Below, piece by piece: positions 56,281-64,000 of a DNA stretch of 64,000 nucleotides. Positions within the stretch are counted from its first letter, which is position 1. The number at the start of each line of letters is the position of its first letter. A program made the position numbers and the translations under genes. The DNA comes from Adiantum capillus-veneris (lineage: Eukaryota > Streptophyta > Polypodiopsida > Polypodiales > Pteridaceae): the NCBI GenBank assembly GCA_014529385.2, contig CM043965.1, positions 59,180,933-59,244,932 of the forward strand, read 5' to 3'. Below the pieces are notes generated by a model that saw nothing but the letters and a program-made list of their open reading frames with translations, was not told where the DNA came from and searched no databases.

Positions 56281-58255
56281 CTTTTGAAGAACATTCAAGA
56301 TGATATCACCCGCTTTCACGGACAATCCTGAAGGCACCTCCTCATTGGCAATCGCCTCTAGCATAAAAGCTATTACCTGCAATACATATATGCATGAAAT
56401 ATTAGGCAAGTCTGCTATTAAGATGCTACTTCTAAAGGAAAGAAAAGTTGACATAGTGTGAATCTTCAATCCGATCACCACACTGGATAGGCAGAAAGAA
56501 ACTGATTGGATGAGTCGGATCACAGAATAACTTGCAAAACCAGAACTAGAGACCTTGAAAGAACAATTGAAGAGCACCAACAGTAGACGCATGAGCATAA
56601 TTCCCCTCAAAATCCTATTGCCTCCTTAAATGGCACTCTTGCCATATTTGTTTACTAGTAGTACTCAATTACACACTTGTGGATGCAGAACGGAGTACAT
56701 GTGTGTGGATATCCAGAAAGAAGGACAAAAGTGCTGAAAATATAGATACTTCAAAACAAAATAGGCTGACATGGGGGTGTGTGTACATGCGTATGAGGGA
56801 TGAGGGCGATGGAGCTCGAACTCTAATGGATGTGAAAGCAGGGGAGTACAACAACCATGATATGAAAAAGGCTAGCTAGCTCCATCCAGTACCAAACTGG
56901 GGGTGTGTGTACATGTGTATGAGGGATGAGGGCGATGGAGCTCGAACTCTAATGGATGTGAAAGCAGGGGAGTACAACAACCATGATATGAAAAAGGCTA
57001 GCTAGCTCCATCCAGTACCAAACTGGGGGTGTATTATGAGATGCATAGCTGACTAGAGAGTGAAGAGTTCCCGCAAGATAGAAACAGGGTCTGATAAAGC
57101 CCGCAATCTCCCTCTATCCTCTTGGATGGCCCTGTGATGTGCTCTCTAGGATTGGCGATGTACTCGAGGAGCTCTAACTCTAATGGAAGTGATTGCTCAA
57201 GGCTTGAACCTGCATTGATAGAATACCCATACTATATCATGAAATTCTTAATAGTAGCAAAAATTAACCATGCTTTAAAAAAGGTGAAAAAGATCAAAAG
57301 CTTAATCATTTACCGAAAGCCAGTAGCAATTTCCCACCCTAAATAAAATCAATGCAGGATAACCTCATTCAAGGTAAAATAACTGCTCAAACTTTGATTC
57401 ACCTGCTTGTGGCCACCCTGACAAACAAAAGCTTTGCATCCATCCTTTTCCCGTGTGATTTCACAAACTGTCGGTAGCAGAAATTGTGTCACAAGGAAGG
57501 GACTGCCAAAAAGGGTTTGAGGAGCAAACATTAAAAGATTCCAGTATCTTTTCTGACAAAATCTGTTGCAGCAGAAAATACAAAACACTAGACTAATACC
57601 TTTCTTCAACGTCCGATGTAATTGTAAAAAGATACTCCAGCATTAACAGAAACTGTTTACTTATCTCTCTCTGAAGTGAAGGCGCATCTGCTAGATACCT
57701 ACAGGGGCCAAATCATGACTCAATCAGCCTAAGCACCTGTCTCATTATCTGGCAAGTCTGCAACAAGGTACTACCTGCTAAATAAACGAGCCGATGCTAA
57801 AATGTCATCTCCTTTAGTCATGCTCTGCCTCTGTCAGTTGCCTATAATTTTAGTAGCAGACAAGGGGAAAAAAAGACAACTGCAATAAACAACAACCTGA
57901 GTTAAGAAAGCAACCTTTGCTTCCTGAAGAAAATCAATCACGGTATTAATGATCTCATTCAAAATTGAAACAGTTCTCCTAAGAGCCACATCGGAAAGCC
58001 TCTCAACATCTGCATGAGCTATTATTCATTTAGTAGAGAACACTTCCAATGTGTTTAATTATTCCTGAAAAATTTAGCTACCTTCTTCCTCGATAGTGAT
58101 GTTAATGACTGATTCTAGCAAAAAATAGCATGTGGCCAGAAGGTGTTGATCCTTGATGAGTTTGTTAGAGTTGCAAGCCTTCCATTTCTGAGCATTGAAA
58201 CGTGAGCGGGCAATTTCATTTAACAGGACCAACGTTTCCACCCGCAATGTTTCAA
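56281..58255 (-). CDS. Six internal exons of an unrecognised helical-repeat-like protein
   Basis: Six exons with GT-AG boundaries join in phase on the minus strand: A 58255-58082, B 58009-57897 (or to 57915), C 57830-57775, D 57698-57600, E 57562-57403, F 56376-56281. Representative segments are NEIARSRFNAQKWKAC (A), ALRRTVSILNEIINTV (B), LADAPSLQREISKQFL (D), LLMFAPQTLFGSPFLV (E) and FMLEAIANEEVPSGL (F). The sequence is amphipathic helix after helix, as in armadillo/HEAT-like proteins. No stop or shift occurs within the exons, so the gene may be live. Neither end was found: the 5' side meets a gypsy element at 58648, and first exons may lie beyond it. I do not recognise the family. Confidence 0.6.
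56773..57024. repeat. 126-bp tandem duplication
   Basis: 56773-56898 and 56899-57024 differ at one noticed position (ATGCG against ATGTG). It lies in the intron between exons E and F. Confidence 0.95.
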
Positions 58256-58647
58256 CTAATAAAAGAAAAAACCTGCTGCAGACACTGACAGAGTTAAATA
58301 CCATATGTTGAAGACATCAAGTGTTTTTAACTATGTATGAAAAGGCAATTTTAACTGCGAACAAAACGTCAACCCAAAAGCATTTACGCCAAAGAGAATA
58401 TCTCAAATGCTATGTGCAAAGTAGGTACAATCAAGAGAGCACACAAATGAAGATCCAGGGAAGAACATGGCAGCACAATAAAAGACCATGTTACTTTTGT
58501 AGACTAAGTGCTTTTGAACACAGGACAGTGCTGGCTGGCCCCTGGGATAAAACCAGCACCAAAGGCTATGCAGACCATTGTTTATAGCAGGCTCTGTTTT
58601 GCTGACCGTGATCAGGTATTGTCAGGTGGCCTTGGATACGATGGCCA
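58256..58647. other. Intron-like spacer between gene and gypsy element
   Basis: No exon or element was recognised. The stretch upstream of exon A has a pyrimidine-rich acceptor on the minus strand. Confidence 0.4.
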
Positions 58648-59004
58648 TGTAGCGGGAATAATGTGTCGTGCTCTCTACTGTGGGTGCTCCTCAGTGCAAT
58701 GTGCGTGAAATCTCACTCCAACAGAATGAAAACACTGTAGACAATGAACAATATAGCAAACAAGTGACTCAACAGTAGAACCTGAATAGCATGGGACTCA
58801 ACTAACTCAGTTGAACCAGTACAGACTCTGACATGGCAGCACACGCTCTGCTCCAAGCCCAGAACACACGGGTACAATGGGGGTGTCGAGGCTCAAGATG
58901 TGCAAGGAGGGTGCTGTGTGTGATGTAGACTCGACTCGACGCTAGACTCAAAACTCATAAACCATCTAAACATTATCTCGACTCAAGCAAATGCGTGCAT
59001 ATAT
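58648..59004 (-). repeat. Partial 3' LTR of deleted gypsy
   Basis: Similar to the second half of the 18315-18866 LTR, from the TATATATG region to the CCGCTACA end. The first roughly 200 bp are missing. Confidence 0.8.
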
Positions 59005-59010
59005 ACAAGT

Positions 59011-59275
59011 CTATGGTTGGGGTACTTGTGCATACATCCGGATGAACCTGGGATGATAGCTTGTGTGGCCTACAAAGCTCTGAAAACCTTTGGGATTGAT
59101 GGGAGGAGGCAACTTCAAGATGGCTACCATCTTCTCTGGGTCAGGCGCTAAACCTTTAGCAGACACCACATGGCCTAAACGTGTACCTTCAGTGACCAAA
59201 AAATGGCATTTGTTTGGATTGAGCTTCAGATGTGCCTCCCTGCACCTAAGGAAGATGGTAGAGAGCTGAGATTTT
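59011..59275 (-). pseudogene. gypsy RT thumb fragment
   Basis: The minus strand reads LKLNPNKCHFLVTEGTRLGH then VSAKGLAPDPEKMVAILKLP, nearly the same as 21940-22080 of the inner gypsy. Confidence 0.88.
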
Positions 59276-59805
59276 TGTAGGACATGAGATAAAATGCCCC
59301 GTTAACTTCAATGGGTTGGTGATCAAAACATATGGTTGCTTTTACCTCACTAATGTTTTTTTGGGCAAAAAAAATAGGTACAAAAAAGTTGCATTTTTGC
59401 CATTATACGGGCCTATCATCAAAGTTTCTATAGTCACGCTCAATATAGATACTATATACATGTTTTCTTAGTTCCCTTTGGGCCTTTGGATTCAAAAGGA
59501 GACATGGAGCATGTCAAAAGGATAATGTATCTCTTACTAAGTGGAACCTTGGGGGCAATGATAAAAAACAGGACCCGTTGTTTCACACAGTTTAGGTTCA
59601 AAAATGTTGTGCACGAGTAAGGTTAATGGTGAAATCGATACTCCAAAAAAAAAGTCAAGTTTTTTTCAGCTCATAAGGCAACTTTGTGGATATATAGAAT
59701 CTAGAAATTCATTTTCATACTCTTCAAACAATTCAAGCAAAATGGTCACTTAACAGGACACAAAAGTGTCCAAGGACATAAAAGTGTCCTGTTACCATTC
59801 TAGTG
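59276..59805. mobile_element. Unclassified 530-bp insertion with palindromic end
   Basis: Gypsy homology stops at both edges. The right edge holds a compound palindrome (59751-59793): TAACAGGACAC...GTGTCCTGTTA with an inner GGACAC...GTGTCC hairpin. The left edge has the related AGGACATGAGATAAAATG (about 59280-59298). No coding sequence. It may be a small DNA transposon or a deletion filler. Confidence 0.45.
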
Positions 59806-61082
59806 TTAAAGGAGTGCATAAAAGAGACTAGCTGACCGAGTAACGCCAGATGATCCCATAACCAAGCTGGTAAGAGGATGTGCTGAGCGTCGTCGGGGTC
59901 GCCAAAGTTGCCTTCTCTGATGGGGTCAAGAGGTGTAGCTGGTGAGGGTGCATCAGAAGATGAAGATTGAGCCGCCACTTGGAGCTTTTGAGACATCATC
60001 GGCTGGTGTCTGATCAATGTGAAAATCAGCATACTCCTCTTGTAACCATCATGGGGGAAGCTCCTCGAAGGGTAAGACCTCAGACACAGCAGAGTGCTTT
60101 TGCGTGGGCGGGGAGTCAAAGGAAGCTAAGGGAAGAGGTGAGAAGCGGTGAACTCTTGCAAATGAGATTTCTTTCCCCTTCTATGATGTGTGATAGGTTC
60201 ACCAAGGCCGATGGCCTCCATCAAGGGGGCAACAAACGCATGAATTTCAGTGACTTTCACACTGGATTCTGGATGATGTGGCGCACTAGTCTCAGCTAGA
60301 GGAGCAGGGGAAGAAGAGGGTGGATGAGTAGGCAAGGGTTGAATAGAGACCACATAGCATGGCAATGATGTAGTAGCCTCCAACCACTATAGTAGATCTT
60401 CGTCAGACCTGTCAGGTGGGTCATGTGGGCTGTCCACTGACAAAGAACAATGATGAACCACTAGATCCATAACTCCTTCGAGTTGAATTGGTGGCATTGG
60501 GGAGCCAGAAGTATGGATCCACATGGCGTCGTTTCCCCAATCGTAAAGTGCTTTAGTGTGCCGCAGCCATGGTCTATCGATGAGCAAAGGAAAACCTCCC
60601 TCAACGTGGGGAAGACGAACCACAACAAAATCCAAGCTAAATGTGAATTCTTGTACTTGCATAGGCACCTTGTCCACTATGCCCACTGGGTAGACTGTCC
60701 TCTGGTCGGCCAATGTAACTGTGAAGGGAGCAAGGCAGGTAGGTTGCAGACCTAAAGCCAACATAGTGAACTCTGCCATCAGATTGATGCGAGATCCACC
60801 ATTGACTATGACACTGGAGAATTGTCGCCCAAGGATAGATACAGTGAGACGAGGACTCCTATAATCGGTGAGGGAAGCGACGGGATAGGAAATCATGTAA
60901 GACACTAAGGGCTCTATAGGGAGGTGCCCGCCACTAGGCCCTACACTCGGGTACAGAGACTGAATGATTGTAAGGGTGTCACTTCTTAAATTTGCATTGA
61001 GCTTTAGCACGTCGTGAAGAGAGACTTGCTGAAAGGTGTTCCTCATGATAGTTTCCGCTATAGGCTTCTCGCTTTTGGTCAA
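59806..61082 (-). pseudogene. gypsy protease and linker to RT
   Basis: One frame with two stops (60387-60389 and about 60126) covers a protease: VIVNGGSRINLMAEFTML, with NGG instead of DSG at the active site, and PLLIDRPWLRHTKALYDWGN. The linker GLGEPITHHRRGKK and the pre-RT HILLPAWLWDHLALL match the inner gypsy. The protease is the part missing from 18315-25992. Confidence 0.85.
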
Positions 61083-61103
61083 GGCGTGTTCTAGGCATAG
61101 TTA

Positions 61104-61250
61104 CAGGGGACGGGCCCTAGGGCCGGGGGACGGCCGTAACCGGGCCGGGAACGGTTGGGAACGCCGAGGGACGGACGGAAAACGGGCTGGACGGGCGGGT
61201 CGCAGGGGGGACGGACCGGGGACGGCCCGGAACAGATTCAAAAATATGCC
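61104..61250 (+). promoter_or_regulatory. hAT left terminus and ACGG subterminal repeats
   Basis: The first 150 bp contain about a dozen ACGG or GACGG motifs in a strongly GC-rich context, unlike the AT-rich surroundings. In hAT elements such clustered subterminal motifs serve as transposase binding sites. Confidence 0.65.
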
Positions 61251-61323
61251 CGTTTTTGACCGTTTGCAACGAATCTGTGCAGCCCCAACTGCCATATTTT
61301 TGGAGCCTTGGCCCTTGGGAGGC

Positions 61324-61330
61324 TATAAAA
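61324..61330 (+). promoter_or_regulatory. TATA box of hAT transposase gene
   Basis: TATAAAA lies 218 bp before the transposase ATG and is the best promoter candidate. Confidence 0.6.
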
Positions 61331-61547
61331 GGCTCCCTTGGGCCTCTTAATACTCATAGTCTCAATGCTCAATGCTCATTCCATTTCCCTCAAGCTCAAG
61401 GCTCAAGCTCAAGGCTCACGTTTGAACTTTGAAGCTCTCCTCTTCCTCTTCTACCCACTTTGAAGCTCTCCTCTACTCTCTCTCCACACAAGCTCTCCTC
61501 TAACTCTTCTAACTTCTAAGCTCTACTCTCTCGAGTCTCTAACCATC

Positions 61548-63773
61548 ATGTCATCTCAAGCCAACTCCACTTCTCAAGCCGCTTCTTCTCGAAGGAGGCC
61601 CGCCGTGCAAACGTGGTCATGGTGGGATGAAGTCGACTTTAGCTCGCGTGGCAAAGGTGGCGGTGCAAGACCAGGGACGTGCAAGCTATGTCCATACAAG
61701 AGATCGGGTGGTTCAAACAAAGTGCGAGCCCATCTTCTTCATGAACCCGGTCACGAGGTGAAGTTTTGCCCTCATGTAGCTCCCGAGAAGAGGTTAGATC
61801 TTCTTGAGAAGCTCACGGTGTATGAGGTTGCGGAAGCGGCCAAGAGGGGCCGTTTTGTTGCCGTTGATCCCTCCGCCACGGCGACACCGCGAGAGCAAAG
61901 GGAAGCCAACCTTGACGACATCGCTCGAACCTTCAAGAGCCATGGATCTACACCGTCCTCTTCCGTTCCGCATCGCCAAACCACTCTCAACGAAAATTGG
62001 AATCCTAAATTGAAGGAAGAGGTGGATAGGTCGGTTGCCCGATTCTTCTTCCACGACCACATTGCCTTCCATGCTTCGCGGTGAGTTTCCCTTGGCATAT
62101 GCACATTGCAATCTTCCATTTTGTATTCATAATGGGTTATAACTTCTCGACTCTGGACTCTCCATACTAACACAACATGCTCTATTTTGTGTGGATAGGT
62201 CTCCATACTTTCGAACCATGGTTACGAAAATAGGGGAATATGGCTCCTCTTATGTGCCACCTTCATCGGAGAGGCTTCGCACCACCCTCCTTGACAAAGA
62301 GAAGCTTGCCGTGGAGCAAGCGGCCCAAGCAACAAAGGATTTATGGGAGACCAATGGCGTCTCTCTTCTTGTAGATGGATGGAGCGACACCCACAAGCGG
62401 TCCATCCATGGGGTGGTGGCCTACTCTCGAGGGGAGATGTACTTTGTGGAGTCACATGATGCATCCGATAGTGGCAAGGCCGCCGAGATACTTGCTGCGG
62501 AGTGAACAAGCACCATAGAGACCACCGGCCCGGAGAATGTCCTTTGTATGGTTGCAGATGGAGAGGCGTCAAATAGGGCAGCCGGAGCTATCATTGAGGG
62601 CATATATCCCAGCATCCATGTCACATTTTGCATGGCGCATTGCCTCAATAACCTCCTCAAGGACATAGGGAACTTGTCATGGATTTCACCCACCATTGGT
62701 GACGCCTCTCGAATTGTCTCCTTTGTGCTCAACCATCAAAAAGTGCGCTATGAATTCTCAAAGAGGAGCCACTTGTCCTTGCTCAAATATTCAGAGACAA
62801 GATTTGCATTTAATTGGCTTATGCTAGGCCGCTTGTCTACATGTGGCAGAGCCTTAAGGGGCCTCTTTCTCAGTGATGAGTTCCACACCATGCCGGAGTC
62901 TACATCAGCAGTAGGATTGAATGCCGAGAATGGGCCGACGACGCCGCTTGGTGGGAGGAGGTGAAGACTCTTGACACCATGGTCAAGCCTATTCTACACC
63001 TACTTCGAGTGGTGGATGGCTTGCAGCCATGCATTGGCAAAGTCTATGAAGCCATGGATCGCATGATAGAGGCACTTGAGAAGCTTGTGCCTGACCCTGT
63101 TCAGTATGCGGAGATTCATGGCTTATGTGAGTCGAGGTGGAATGGATACTACTCTCCACTTCATGTGGCAGCTTATGTGCTTGACCCTGAGTTTCAAGGA
63201 AGGCGTCAAGAGACCGACAAGGAGGTGAGCAAAGGAGGGCGGCTTGCATTGGAGCGCCTTGAGCCTAGCAGTGACATTAGGCGCAAGATTAGAGACGAGC
63301 TACTCAACTACATGCAAAAGAAGGGCTCCTATGGATGTGTAGATGCACAGCTTGATCGTAACAAGATTGGCTCCGTTTTGTGGTGGGAGGACTATGGAGG
63401 AGATGGCCCACATTTGCAACACTTGGCTGTTCGTGTCCTTAGCCAAGCATGTACCACTAATTACTTGGAGCAACTATGGAGTGTGTACAGCCACATTGCC
63501 TCTAAGAAGAGGAATCGCCTTGGGGTTCAGAGAGCCAATGATTTGGTGTTTGTGAGCGCTAACTTGCGCATGCTTGCCAAGAGCGTCACACACAAGGCAG
63601 ATCCTTTCAATGAGCGGGAGATGGCACAAGAGAATCCATCTATGGCCGATACTCTTTTGGAGGAGCTAGAGGAGGATTTCGAGCCTCAATGCGAGCCTCC
63701 CGATCCCTCATACGTCGCTGACGATCTCGACTACGACGACGATGTGGAGATTCAGCACGCGAGCACTTCTTGA
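61548..63773 (+). pseudogene. hAT transposase (BED finger, DUF659-type core, hAT C-terminal dimerisation)
   Basis: Exon 1 (61548-62080) encodes a BED-type zinc finger (CKLCPYKRSGGSNKVRAHLL with a downstream His/Cys pair). Exon 2 (62199-63773) joins in phase after a 118-nt GT-AG intron. It contains the RNase H-like core with LLVDGWSDTHKRSIHGVV and CMVADGEASN, and CMAHCLNNLLKDIG, typical of DUF659 hAT proteins. The C-terminus LSQACTTNYLEQLWSVYSHI then NRLGVQRANDLVFVSANL is the hAT dimerisation region, ending in an acidic tail. Two lesions are seen: a TGA at 62503-62505 and a one-base-type frameshift near 62900-62960. Otherwise it is complete, so the copy is young. Confidence 0.88.
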
Positions 63774-64000
63774 GTTTGATGATCATTGATCACTTGACTC
63801 TCGAGTCTAGACTCTTGAGTCCACGACTCTACCTACTACATAGCCCTTTGTACTTTTTGTTATCCTTGAGGCCTTAGGCTTGTCCTAAGTCCTTTAGTTT
63901 TTGACTCTTGAGCCCTTGTGGCATGCACTTCTCATTTTGTATCCATCGATCATCGATGTTTTATTAGCACATTTCAGCCTATATGACTCGTGTTCTTTGG

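Larger units (their letters stand above)
58648..61103 (-). mobile_element. Deleted gypsy element, same family as 18315-25992
   Basis: Reading the minus strand from the right: protease and linker (61082-59806), an unrelated 530-bp segment (59805-59276), the RT thumb (59275-59011), then part of a 3' LTR (59004-58648). RT passes directly into the middle of the LTR, so RNase H, integrase and the first half of the LTR are deleted. The 5' LTR and gag should lie beyond the window, behind the hAT element that splits this copy at 61103. Confidence 0.85.
61104..64000 (+). mobile_element. hAT (Ac-like) DNA transposon, right end beyond window
   Basis: The left end is set at CAGGGGACGGG (61104), a typical hAT terminus, preceded by the 8 bases CATAGTTA that should be repeated at the right end. 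GC-rich subterminal repeats, a TATA box, a two-exon transposase and a 3' untranslated region follow. The reverse-complement terminus CCCGTCCCCTG was not seen before 64000. It inserted into the protease-side coding region of the gypsy element. Confidence 0.85.

Overview
This window looks like the repeat-packed nuclear genome of a land plant, most probably a non-seed plant such as a fern or lycophyte. The reasons are GT-AG introns, Ty1/copia and Ty3/gypsy elements primed by tRNA-type sites, LINEs, an Ac-like hAT element, a plant-style RTF2 gene with an N-terminal ubiquitin-like domain, and a Rep/HUH element of the Replitron kind, a group known to reach high copy number in non-seed plants. Species assignment is inference. 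No bacterial features, CRISPR arrays or RNA genes were recognised.

Only two stretches look like host genes. One is a complete single-exon RTF2-like gene at 5404-6549 (minus). The other is six phase-consistent exons of an unrecognised helical-repeat-like protein at 56281-58255 (minus), whose 5' part has probably been pushed out of the window by transposon insertions. A third coding-like stretch at 42326-43039 is weak.

The rest is nested transposons. From left to right: a TRIM-like small LTR element (157-1954); an L1-type LINE remnant (2330-3640, minus); RTF2; and a 5'-truncated copia element (7677-16136, plus). That copia carries a Mutator-like element (8192-10056, 9-bp target duplication) and a gag-only copia element (10469-12854, minus, duplication GATGC). 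Next is a 22-kb gypsy stack (17370-39424, minus, duplication AAGAG). Inside it lie a second gypsy element (18315-25992, plus, duplication GAGAT), an integrase segment in the opposite orientation (26505-28033), a Rep/HUH Replitron-like element (about 28.1-30.5 kb), and a deleted copia element (32009-36062, plus, duplication TGAAT).

The right part holds about 6.5 kb of mostly featureless sequence, a short LINE derivative (45934-46745), a longer dead LINE (48546-52735, minus), a gypsy RT/RNase H scrap (54414-55083), the multi-exon gene, a deleted gypsy element (58648-61103, minus), and a nearly intact hAT transposon (61104 to the window end) inserted in that gypsy element.

Perfect target-site duplications around four elements allow the insertion order to be read directly. 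The most interesting objects are the Replitron-like Rep gene with iteron-like repeats upstream, the Mutator-like element with mirrored 12-bp arrays and a duplicated 48-nt exon-like cassette, the flipped integrase module, and several non-autonomous derivatives.
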